Shown: in pieces, positions 19,833 to 26,906 of the stretch | Numbering within the stretch: position 1 is the first letter of the stretch | Layout of the letters: each line of letters opens with the position of its first letter | Assembly: GCF_000685095.1 (NCBI RefSeq) | Contig: NZ_BAYE01000003.1 | Coordinates: 434,001 to 498,000 of the forward strand | Source of the DNA: Paraburkholderia caledonica NBRC 102488 | GTDB taxonomy: Bacteria; Pseudomonadota; Gammaproteobacteria; Burkholderiales; Burkholderiaceae | DNA: 64,000 bases | Direction of reading: 5' to 3' | Notes under the pieces: generated by a model | The model's database searches: none | The model's input: only the letters and a program-made list of their open reading frames with translations | Told to the model about the DNA's origin: nothing | Program-made: the position numbers and the translations under genes

Positions 19833-20417
19833 TCAGACGGCGTCGCGATTGATCGCCCACTTGTCGGCGGCGGGCGGTTGATAGCGTTGCAGCTTGCCGA
19901 TCAATGCACCGGGATCGGCGTCGATCTGCAGGATGTCGAGATACGCTTTGCGTATGAAGCCTTCGTCGACAGTGTGCTGCAAGAGCTTGATCAATGGATC
20001 GTAAAAGCCGTCGATATTGAGCAGTGCCACCGGTTTCTGGTGATAGCCGAGCTGCGCCCAGGTGTAGACCTCGAAGAGCTCTTCCAGCGTGCCCGCGCCG
20101 CCCGGCATCGCAACGAACGCGTCGGACAGATCGGCCATCATCTTCTTGCGATGATGCATGTCGGGCACCACGTGCAATTCGGTCAGCCCGTTATGGCCCA
20201 CTTCCTTGTTGACGAGCAACTCGGGAATCACGCCGATCGCGCGGCCGCCTTCGGCCATGACCGTGTCGGCGATCACGCCCATCAGGCCAACCTTGCCGCC
20301 GCCGTACACCAGCGCGAGACCGGCTTCTACCAGCGTGCGGCCGAACGCGCGCGCCGCTTCCGCATACAACGGTTTGGCCCCATTCGCGGAGCCGCAATAC
20401 ACACACACCGACTTCAT
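19833..20417 (-). CDS. LOG family protein (nucleoside 5'-monophosphate phosphoribohydrolase)
   Basis: A 194-residue protein of the LOG/YvdD family, which cleaves nucleotides such as cytokinin-riboside monophosphates or AMP to base plus ribose 5-phosphate. Visible motifs are VCVYCGSANG at the start, LVYGGGKVGLMG, H89-R90-K91 and the signature MPGGAGTLEELFEVYTW (104-120). All signature residues are present. The longer open frame upstream was rejected because it runs into tetR in another frame. It lies 11 bases downstream of the TetR gene, so the two probably form an operon. Confidence 0.9.
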   Translation of the reverse strand: MKSVCVYCGSANGAKPLYAEAARAFGRTLVEAGLALVYGGGKVGLMGVIADTVMAEGGRAIGVIPELLVNKEVGHNGLTELHVVPDMHHRKKMMADLSDAFVAMPGGAGTLEELFEVYTWAQLGYHQKPVALLNIDGFYDPLIKLLQHTVDEGFIRKAYLDILQIDADPGALIGKLQRYQPPAADKWAINRDAV

Positions 20418-20428
20418 GAAGAAACGTC

Positions 20429-21142
20429 CTATTCGTTGCGAGGCGCGGCGCCTTCTTTCGGCGGCAGATAGTCGTAGAACTCGCGCTTGGGCAGCTTGCC
20501 CGACACCAGGTCGTCGAAAATCTGCCGCGAGCGGCCGCGCAGATAAGGCGCCATCAACGACACGATCTGTACGCTCACCTGGTGGAGTTCCGCGCGAATC
20601 GCTTCCTGCTCGTTGTATTTGCGCGGGTTCATCACGAACTGATACGACAGCCAATATGTTGCGATCACGCCGATGTTGGTCGCGATCACTTGCAGTTCGT
20701 CAGGCGTGGCGACCATCTCTCCGTCAGCCACAAGCTGATCGCAGAACTGGCTGGCAAAACGCACCTTATGACTGATGATCTGCTTGAAGTGCGTTTCGAG
20801 CGTGCGGTTGCGCGCGAGCAGATCGTTCAGATCGCGATACAGGAAACGGTAGCGCCATGTGAAATCGACCATGTATTGCAGATACGACCACATTTCGTCG
20901 ATGGTCGCACGGTGGTCGTCGGGAAAACGCAGACGCTTTTCGATCTCCTGCTCGAACTGGCTGAAGATGCTGTTGATGATGTCGTCTTTGTTGCGGAAGT
21001 GGTAGTACAGGTTGCCTGGACTGATCTCCATTTCCTCGGCGATAGTCGTCGTCGTGACGTTCGGCTCGCCGATTTCGTTGAACAGCTTCAACGACAGTTC
21101 GAGTATCCGTTCGCGCGTGCGGCGGGGAGGTTTGGCTTCCAT
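20429..21142 (-). CDS. TetR family transcriptional regulator
   Basis: A 237-residue regulator. The N-terminal helix-turn-helix domain (about 10-55) includes RERILELSLKLFNEIG, TTTTIAEEMEISPGNLYYHF and RNKDDI, classic TetR signatures. The C-terminal ligand/dimer domain is long and rich in aromatic residues (FTWRYRFLYRDLNDLL), a form seen in regulators of lipid or polyester metabolism. The ligand is unknown. It precedes and probably co-transcribes with the LOG gene; the 235-base gap to dgkA contains its promoter region. Confidence 0.9.
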   Translation of the reverse strand: MEAKPPRRTRERILELSLKLFNEIGEPNVTTTTIAEEMEISPGNLYYHFRNKDDIINSIFSQFEQEIEKRLRFPDDHRATIDEMWSYLQYMVDFTWRYRFLYRDLNDLLARNRTLETHFKQIISHKVRFASQFCDQLVADGEMVATPDELQVIATNIGVIATYWLSYQFVMNPRKYNEQEAIRAELHQVSVQIVSLMAPYLRGRSRQIFDDLVSGKLPKREFYDYLPPKEGAAPRNE

Positions 21143-21377
21143 GTCGTCCGGCCCTGGTTACGCCGGGTTGGACGCGCGGCGGCGTGCCGCTGCTGCGTAT
21201 TCCACCCGGACGCGGTTGCTATTTTGAGACTGCCGGACGATTATAAACCGAGCGTTCTAATATCAAACGGGTAGTGAGGGTTTTCATTTCTGCGGCGGAC
21301 GCAGGCGATCTGAAAGCTGCGTTTTTTATCGCTTCGCTCGCGCTGCCTGGCGTCGCTGGGTTGTCGTTGCGTCGTCG

Positions 21378-22025
21378 TCAAAGCCGCGCCTTAACCCAGT
21401 GCACGACGAGCGGGCCCACGATCAGCACCCACGTCATCAGGCACATGCCGAGCGCAACCATCACCGCCGCGCTGCCCAGGTCTTTCGCGCGGCGCGACAG
21501 TTCGTGCCGTTCCAGCGAAATACGGTCAATGGCCGCTTCCACACTCGAATTCAGCAATTCGACGATCAGCACCAGTAGCACCGAGCCAAGCAGCAACACG
21601 CGCGATACCGGTTCGACCGGGACCAGCACGCCGCACGGAAGCAGAATCGCGGCAAGTGTCAGCTCCTGGCGAAACGCGCTCTCCTCGCGGATAGCGACGC
21701 GAAAGCCCGCGAGCGAGTTTTTCATCGCGTGCCAGGCGCGGGTCAGGCCGCGGTTGCCCTTGTATGGATTAAAGGGCAGAGGCGCGAGCGGGTCGTCGGG
21801 ACCGAGCGGTTCGTGCTGGGTGTCGCTGTTCGCAGGTGTACCGTTGTGGGCGCGCTCCGCGCTTTGGCCGCTCCGGCGATGCCCGTCGATTCGATTCGGC
21901 ACGGTGGATTCGCTGACGTCGTCGAACGGCTCGACGCCCGCGGTGTCGTGCTCGTTGGGGGCGTGAACGGCGCGCAGCGCGCCGTTCGCGGACGCGCGGC
22001 TTGCGGGAGAGTATCTGCTTCGCAT
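21378..22025 (-). CDS. dgkA: Diacylglycerol kinase, DgkA type
   Basis: A small integral membrane kinase that phosphorylates diacylglycerol to phosphatidic acid. The conserved core is NPYKGNRGLTRAWHAMKNSLAGF, then the catalytic EESAFRQEL and the ELLNSSVEAAIDRISLE and RAKDLGSAAVM segments, with three membrane helices. The chosen ATG gives 215 residues, longer than E. coli DgkA (about 120) because of a poorly conserved, Ser/Arg-rich N-terminal stretch; the true start could be further in. It follows the glycosyltransferase gene by 20 bases, so diacylglycerol made or used by the neighbours is its likely substrate. Confidence 0.88.
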   Translation of the reverse strand: MRSRYSPASRASANGALRAVHAPNEHDTAGVEPFDDVSESTVPNRIDGHRRSGQSAERAHNGTPANSDTQHEPLGPDDPLAPLPFNPYKGNRGLTRAWHAMKNSLAGFRVAIREESAFRQELTLAAILLPCGVLVPVEPVSRVLLLGSVLLVLIVELLNSSVEAAIDRISLERHELSRRAKDLGSAAVMVALGMCLMTWVLIVGPLVVHWVKARL

Positions 22026-22045
22026 GGGCAGCCAGGCGCGCCGCG

Positions 22046-23077
22046 TCACGCGGCCGCGCTCTCCTCGCGATACGACGCACGCGGCAACGGCTTCAGATGC
22101 GCGGCGAACTGCTCCGAGGCCGCCGCCCACGAGAAGCGCTCGGCCCACGCGCGCGCGTGCGCGCGGTCGATCTTGAGCGCTTCCAGACACGCGTCGCGCA
22201 GGTCTTCGTTCATCGCGCCGGCACCGCCGTTGCCGAGCACGTCGATCGGGCCGGTAACCGGATATGCAGCGACCGGCGTGCCGCAGGCGAGCGCTTCGAG
22301 CAACACGAGCCCGAACGTGTCCGTGCGGCTCGGAAAGACGAACACGTCTGCTGCAGCATAGACCCGGGCCAGTTCAGCCTGTGTGAGCACGCCCAGATAG
22401 TTGGCTGTCGGATAGCGCGATTTCAGCTCGGCCAGCGCGGGCCCTTCGCCGGCAACCCATTTCGAGCCGGGCAAATCGAGCTTCAGGAAAGCCTCGACGT
22501 TTTTCTCGACGGCGACGCGGCCCACGTACAGAAAGATCGGCCGCGCGGTATTCAGAACCTTCGAATCCATCGGGTGAAAAATGTCGAGATCGACGCCGCG
22601 CGTCCACAACACGACATTCGTAAAGCCGTATTTTTCGAGGTCGCTTTTGACGACCGGCGTCGGCGCCATCACGGCAAGCGACGGCTTATGAAACCAGTGC
22701 AGGAACTTGTACGTCGCGGCGAGCGGAATGCCGAAGCGCGCCTGCACATATTCGGGAAAGCGCGTGTGATACGCGGTCGTGAACGGTAGCTTGTGCTGGA
22801 TCGCATAAGCGCGCGCGGCCATGCCGAGCGGGCCTTCGGTCGCGATGTGGAGCGCGTCGGGCGCAAATTCGTCGATACGCTGGCGCAGCTTGCGGCGCGG
22901 CAGCAGCGACAGGCGAATCTCGGGATACGTCGGGCAGGGAATCGTCCGGAATTCGAGCGGCGTCAGCAAGTCGACGCGGTGGCCGAGCTCGGTCAGCTCG
23001 CGCGTGGTGTTCTTCAGCGTGCGCACGACGCCGTTGACCTGCGGTTCCCATGCGTCGGTGACGATCATGATCTTCAT
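22046..23077 (-). CDS. GT4 glycosyltransferase, MgtA/Agt-like (probable glycolipid synthase)
   Basis: A 343-residue GT-B glycosyltransferase. It starts MKIMIVTDAWEPQVNGVVRT and contains TEGPLGMAARAYAI, TTAYHTRFPEYV, LWTRGVDLDIFHP and the donor-site segment FPSRTDTFGLVLLEALACGTPV, which together mark the MgtA-like GT4 subgroup. Members add mannose, glucose or glucuronic acid to lipid acceptors, including diacylglycerol (Agt in rhizobia). It lies between a PlcP-like phosphoesterase (42 bases upstream) and dgkA (20 bases downstream), which points to a diacylglycerol acceptor. Sugar donor is not predictable from sequence alone. Confidence 0.82.
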   Translation of the reverse strand: MKIMIVTDAWEPQVNGVVRTLKNTTRELTELGHRVDLLTPLEFRTIPCPTYPEIRLSLLPRRKLRQRIDEFAPDALHIATEGPLGMAARAYAIQHKLPFTTAYHTRFPEYVQARFGIPLAATYKFLHWFHKPSLAVMAPTPVVKSDLEKYGFTNVVLWTRGVDLDIFHPMDSKVLNTARPIFLYVGRVAVEKNVEAFLKLDLPGSKWVAGEGPALAELKSRYPTANYLGVLTQAELARVYAAADVFVFPSRTDTFGLVLLEALACGTPVAAYPVTGPIDVLGNGGAGAMNEDLRDACLEALKIDRAHARAWAERFSWAAASEQFAAHLKPLPRASYREESAAA

Positions 23078-23119
23078 CGATTGGTTTCCTCGATTCGAGC
23101 CAGCAGAGGTTAAGAGGGA

Positions 23120-24061
23120 TTACGCCGTCGCCCGGGCCTTTTGCACGCCCGCTTCCGGGGCTCGCATCACGGTCCAGTAAATCACCTTGAGTTCGCCTTC
23201 GTACGTCTCGACGAGCGCCGACAGGCTTTCGACCCAGTCGCCGTCATTGCAGTACAGCACGCCGTCGATGTCGCGTATTTCGGCCTTGTGGATGTGCCCG
23301 CAAACTACGCCGTCGCAGCCGCGGCGGCGCGCTTCGTCGGTCATCACGCGTTCGAACGACGAGATGAAGTTCACCGCGTTCTTGACCTGATGCTTCAGGT
23401 ATTGGGAAAGCGACCAGTACGGAAAGCCGAGCCGGCTGCGGATCCGGTTGAACCAGCGGTTCAGGATCAGGATCATCGTGTAGAGGGTGTCGCCGAGATA
23501 GGCGAGCCATTTCGCGTGCTGGATCACGCCGTCGAACAGATCGCCGTGCACGATCCACAGGCGCTTGCCGGCTAGCGTGGTATGGAAGGCTTCGCCGCGC
23601 ACGTGGATGTCGCCGAACGCGAGGTCGCAGAACTGGCGCGCCGCTTCGTCGTGATTGCCGGGCACATAGACCACCTGCGTGCCTTTACGCGCCTTGCGCA
23701 GCACTTTCTGCACGACGTCGTTGTGGGCCTGCGGCCAGTACCAGCCTTTTTTCAACTGCCAGCCGTCGATGATGTCCCCGACGAGATACAGATACTCTGA
23801 CTCGTTGTAGCGCAGGAAATCGAGCAGATAAGGCGCCTGGCAGCCGCTCGATCCGAGGTGGATGTCCGACAGCCAGATCGTGCGGTAACGGTGCGGCTCC
23901 GCGTGCTCGTCGTCGTGCTGGCGCGCGTGCGTGTCGAGCGGCAACGGTGCGACGGGAAGCGGCAAGCCGTGGCTATGGGTGGATTCGGGGCGGAACGCGA
24001 CGGGGTCGACGCTCGGGCCAGTCTGGCGGAACAGGGAAGTCGCGGACGTTTTGGAGTCCAT
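23120..24061 (-). CDS. Metallophosphoesterase, PlcP-like (usually annotated as UDP-2,3-diacylglucosamine diphosphatase)
   Basis: A 313-residue calcineurin-fold enzyme with complete metal motifs: SDIHLG (D66, H68), GDIIDG (D96, D99), GNHD (135-138), HGD (172-174) and GHIH (255-258). The WYWPQAHNDVVQKVLRKARKG and YWSLSQYLKHQVKNAVNFI segments resemble the Mn-dependent phospholipase C PlcP of rhizobia and marine bacteria more than LpxH. That protein splits phospholipids to diacylglycerol plus headgroup phosphate. The first 57 residues are a His/Pro-rich extension. It heads a cluster with the GT4 enzyme and dgkA, with a Pho-box-like site 45 bases upstream. LpxH-like activity remains possible. Confidence 0.8.
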   Translation of the reverse strand: MDSKTSATSLFRQTGPSVDPVAFRPESTHSHGLPLPVAPLPLDTHARQHDDEHAEPHRYRTIWLSDIHLGSSGCQAPYLLDFLRYNESEYLYLVGDIIDGWQLKKGWYWPQAHNDVVQKVLRKARKGTQVVYVPGNHDEAARQFCDLAFGDIHVRGEAFHTTLAGKRLWIVHGDLFDGVIQHAKWLAYLGDTLYTMILILNRWFNRIRSRLGFPYWSLSQYLKHQVKNAVNFISSFERVMTDEARRRGCDGVVCGHIHKAEIRDIDGVLYCNDGDWVESLSALVETYEGELKVIYWTVMRAPEAGVQKARATA

Positions 24062-24105
24062 GGCTCACGCGTCGAGTTGCGGTGCCTGTATTGGGCCTAC
24101 GGCGC

Positions 24106-24123
24106 GTGACTGTGCCGTGACAG
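24106..24123 (-). promoter_or_regulatory. Pho-box-like PhoB site upstream of the PlcP-like gene
   Basis: Read on the minus strand the site is CTGTCAC-GGCA-CAGTCAC: two 7-base repeats with a 4-base spacer, the 11-base period of a Pho box. Compared with the E. coli consensus CTGTCATAWAWCTGTCAY, 13 of 18 positions match, and the misses are mainly in the spacer. The site ends 44 bases before the ATG, an appropriate place for activation. A weak CAATAC lies about 12 bases downstream as a possible -10. Confidence 0.55.
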
Positions 24124-24216
24124 TCATGAGAAGTTCTTATTACTGCGGCGGACGAGGAGGTACGAGAAGGACGAGCGGGGACTGCGGGACGGATGCGGAT
24201 ATCTGGGCCGGGCCGC

Positions 24217-24774
24217 TCAGCGCGCGACGTCGATGACGCGCGTTCCGGCAAGACGGTCATGCAGAAACTGGCGGCTTGCGCCGAAGCGGCCGGTGGCCGC
24301 CCACAACACGAACCAGATAGCGGCGATCACGAGGGTTTGCGGCAAGCGCAGGCCGAGGAGCGGATGCAATGCGAGCGGCGGCAAAAACCATAGCCACGCG
24401 AGCACGTAGCGTGCAATCGCCCGCCACGCGGAGAGCGGCGCGCCGCTGGCCGCGACTACGCGCAGACGCCAGGTTTTCATCGGCAGGGTCTGGCCGCTGT
24501 GGGTCCAGAACCACACGAAATACAGACCGACGACAAGGCCGATCCACGCCGCCAGCAGATTGTGGTGCGTGAGTCCGTTGCGCTGCTGCGTGAGCGTGCT
24601 GAACAGATAACCGGCGACGAAGACGACGCCGAACAGCAGCAGCGCTTCGTAAAGCAACGCGGCGAGGCGGCGGCGCACAGTAGGCGGGGTGTCGGTTGAA
24701 CCGCGCGGTTTGGCCTGAGAAGGACTCGCGTTGGAGTTCGAACTGGATCTGGAAGTCACGCGCGGTTCTGACAC
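24217..24774 (-). CDS. RDD family membrane protein
   Basis: A protein of about 185 residues with RDD-type membrane helices: TVRRRLAALLYEALLLFGVVF, the segment with GLYFVWFWTHSGQTLPMKTWRLRVV, and RYVLAWLWFLPPLA near the C-terminus. RDD proteins are poorly understood inner-membrane proteins, some linked to ion exchange. The frame is open far upstream but overlaps the DUF3106 gene there, so the start must be close to its stop. GTG 24774 (or GTG 24759) is the best available; neither has a good ribosome site. It is the last gene of the sigma-factor cluster. Confidence 0.72.
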   Translation of the reverse strand: MSEPRVTSRSSSNSNASPSQAKPRGSTDTPPTVRRRLAALLYEALLLFGVVFVAGYLFSTLTQQRNGLTHHNLLAAWIGLVVGLYFVWFWTHSGQTLPMKTWRLRVVAASGAPLSAWRAIARYVLAWLWFLPPLALHPLLGLRLPQTLVIAAIWFVLWAATGRFGASRQFLHDRLAGTRVIDVAR

Positions 24775-24787
24775 GGGCAGGAGCGGT

Positions 24788-25546
24788 TCAAGAACCGTTG
24801 AAAATCGACGGCGCTTCCGCCGGGGAGACCGGCAGCGGCGTGGCCGGCACGAAGCTGCCGGCTGCCGGGATACCCGGCAGCGAAGCCGGGCTCGGCAAAG
24901 ACACGGCCGCCGCCGCGCTTGCCGACGACGTGCCGCTAGCGGCACGCTCGCGCGCATTGACGAGCCGGTCGAGCCCCTTGATCTCGCTGCGGCCCGACGG
25001 AGGCGCGCTGACCACGCTCGGACGCCGCTTGTGCTCGCTCGCGGCAAGCCGCTGCTTCAGTTCTTCCGGCAACTCCTGATAGGCCTTCCACGCGTTTTGA
25101 CGCGCTTCACGGGGCAATTGCTTGGAAACCTGGTAGTTTTCACGCGCGACGCGGCGCTGATCCGGCGTCATGCGCACCCATTCGGTCATCCGCTCATGCA
25201 GGCGTTTTTGCGCATCAGGTGACAACTTGGAGTAACGCGACGCGATCTTCAGCCATTTTCGTTTGCGTTCGTCACTGAACGAATCCCACTGCGCCTCGAA
25301 GGGCGCGAGCGCCATGTGCTCCGCGGCGCTCAGTCGCGACCACGCCAGCGGGCTTTTGCTGCCAGGCAGGCCAGGCAATTCGACGCCGAGTGCGGGCGCG
25401 GGCGGGGGCGCCGCGCCGTTACCGGTCGCGGCAGGCGCGCCGGCGGGCGAAGGGCTCGGGTAAAAGCGCGGATACGTTGCGGCAAACGACACGAGAGCCG
25501 CAATCGCACATCCGAAAACAACGGCAAGACCGCGCTTGTAGCTCAC
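24788..25546 (-). CDS. DUF3106 domain protein
   Basis: A 252-residue protein with an N-terminal signal anchor (GLAVVFGCAIAALVSFAATY), a Pro/Ala linker, and a helical charged core (WDSFSDERKRKWLKIASRYS, LSPDAQKRLHERMTEWVRM, TPDQRRVARENYQVSKQLP) typical of DUF3106. It is probably periplasmic and membrane-anchored. GTG 25546 was chosen because a GGGAGAG ribosome site lies just before it and the upstream gene ends 16 bases earlier; the longer frame would overlap that gene. Its role is unknown; position suggests a link to the ECF sigma factor. Confidence 0.78.
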   Translation of the reverse strand: MSYKRGLAVVFGCAIAALVSFAATYPRFYPSPSPAGAPAATGNGAAPPPAPALGVELPGLPGSKSPLAWSRLSAAEHMALAPFEAQWDSFSDERKRKWLKIASRYSKLSPDAQKRLHERMTEWVRMTPDQRRVARENYQVSKQLPREARQNAWKAYQELPEELKQRLAASEHKRRPSVVSAPPSGRSEIKGLDRLVNARERAASGTSSASAAAAVSLPSPASLPGIPAAGSFVPATPLPVSPAEAPSIFNGS

Positions 25547-25562
25547 CCGAACACTCTCCCGC

Positions 25563-25991
25563 TCAGTGGGCGCGCGAAAGATACGCGTTGAAACCGTGGT
25601 CGAGATAGGCATTGAGCGGCAGGTCGTCGCTTAACATGGCGGCATCGATATCGGCGAGTTCAGCCGTGCGCTGCTGGTCTTCCCAGTAGGCAATGCCGAC
25701 GAGGCTCACGACGAGCGCAGCGAGCGGCCACGCGAGAGCGAAGCGGCGCAGCGGCGAACGGCGGCGTTGTGGCAGTTCGCCATGCGACAGACCGCCCGGC
25801 ATTCCCGCTCCGGCGAGCGCGGGCGCGAACACCGGCGCGCTCACGGTTTCGGGCTTCTTGCGGGCGAGCGCGGCGCGGCGCGCCGCGGCGAGTCGATCGA
25901 CGGTGGCGGGCGGAATGCTGGCGGCGTTTTCGTCGAGCGCGCGGCGCACCTGGCGCGCGAACTCGAGTTCTTTTGTTTCTTGGGAGCTCAT
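25563..25991 (-). CDS. DUF3619 family protein, possible anti-sigma partner
   Basis: A 142-residue protein with a cytoplasmic helical N-terminus (QETKELEFARQVRRALDENA), a basic linker, one membrane helix (about 88-104, LAWPLAALVVSLVGIAY) and a short C-terminal acidic tail. Its ATG overlaps the sigma-factor stop as ATGA, so the two are translationally coupled. Size, topology and coupling match membrane anti-sigma factors, but there is no clear zinc-binding anti-sigma motif. The anti-sigma role is inference. Confidence 0.78.
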   Translation of the reverse strand: MSSQETKELEFARQVRRALDENAASIPPATVDRLAAARRAALARKKPETVSAPVFAPALAGAGMPGGLSHGELPQRRRSPLRRFALAWPLAALVVSLVGIAYWEDQQRTAELADIDAAMLSDDLPLNAYLDHGFNAYLSRAH

Positions 25992-26551
25992 AGCGTGATT
26001 CCTTTGGCCTTGAGCGCTTGCGCCAGCGTGTGGGTGGCCCGCGAACAGTGCGTCTTCACACTGCCTTCGGAGCAGCCCATTGCGGCGGCAGTCTCGGCGA
26101 CATCCATATCTTCCCAATAACGCATGAGAAACGCCTCCCGTTGACGTGCCGGTAACTTTCGGATCTCGTCGTCGATCATCTGCAAGACCTGTTCGCGTTC
26201 GAGCTTCTGTTCGTTGCTCTCGGCGCCGGCAGAGCCCTGCTGGGCCTCGAACGTTTCCAGTGGATCGAATTCGTCGTCGTCGGCATTGCCAAGCGACGAG
26301 AAGAGACTGACCCACGTATTGCGTACTTTCGCACGACGGAAATGGTCGTGCATCGCATTCTGCAGAATACGCTGAAACAGCAGCGGAAGCTCGGCCGCCG
26401 GACGGTCGCCGTATTTTTCGGCGAGCTTGATCATCGCGTCCTGCACGATATCCAGCGAGGCGTCGTCGTCCCGCACGGCGTAGACCGTCTGCTTGAATGC
26501 GCGCCTTTCGACGCCCGCCAGAAAATCGGCGAGTTCCTTGTCTGATGCCAT
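25988..26551 (-). CDS. ECF-type RNA polymerase sigma factor
   Basis: A 187-residue sigma-70 family protein. Region 2 includes AFKQTVYAVRDDDASLDIVQDAMIKL and LLFQRILQNAMHDHFRR; region 4 is IRKLPARQREAFLMRYWEDMD-VAETAAAMGCSEGSVKTH. An acidic linker (NADDDEFDPLETFEAQQ) joins them. It redirects RNA polymerase to an unknown regulon. It is the first gene of a four-gene minus-strand cluster (sigma, DUF3619, DUF3106, RDD) and is divergent from ilvB. Confidence 0.9.
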   Translation of the reverse strand: MASDKELADFLAGVERRAFKQTVYAVRDDDASLDIVQDAMIKLAEKYGDRPAAELPLLFQRILQNAMHDHFRRAKVRNTWVSLFSSLGNADDDEFDPLETFEAQQGSAGAESNEQKLEREQVLQMIDDEIRKLPARQREAFLMRYWEDMDVAETAAAMGCSEGSVKTHCSRATHTLAQALKAKGITL

Positions 26552-26906
26552 CCGTTTGGGGGTCGGCGCAGCGAGCGTGCGCGTAATCGGTCGAAAAATG
26601 TCGTAAAACTCGCGGATGCTAACAAACTTTTGCGAAAGCAGGGGCGAAAGCTGGACCGGCCGACATCGTCATGACGTTGGCAGCCGGTCAGAAGGGCGCG
26701 TCAGGGACGGGGGTTCGGGCAATATTTGCTTGACCGCGCGGGCGTCTGCCGCTATCGTCGCTGGTTCGCAACATAAGTGACTTGTCTCATTGAGGTGTAG
26801 CCCAAGAAGCTCACCTGTCAACTGGACGCGCCGCTTGAACCCGAGCCACAAGCCCGGCAGAGAGCACCCGATCAATTTTTTGCCGAAAATTCGAAAGGTG
26901 AATTGA
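26552..26906. promoter_or_regulatory. Divergent sigma factor / ilvB intergenic region with an ilvB promoter candidate
   Basis: No gene is seen in these 355 bases. A sigma-70-like promoter points to ilvB: TTGACC (26730-26735), 17-base spacer, TATCGT (26753-26758). The leader of about 140 bases downstream holds a small hairpin (AGGTG/CACCT near 26791-26814) but no branched-chain-codon leader peptide and no terminator, so classical attenuation is not supported. Confidence 0.45.

Noticed and set aside
23120..24061. Straight assignment as LpxH
   Set aside because: The metal motifs fit the wider family, but the neighbouring GT4 and dgkA genes and the internal segments fit PlcP better; left as PlcP-like with LpxH as an alternative.
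24788..25047. Long N-terminal extension of the RDD protein
   Set aside because: It overlaps DUF3106 in another frame and translates to an Arg/Ser-rich sequence typical of off-frame reading.
26791..26814. Attenuator for ilvB
   Set aside because: The small hairpin lacks a T-run and no short ORF rich in Val, Leu or Ile codons is present in the leader.
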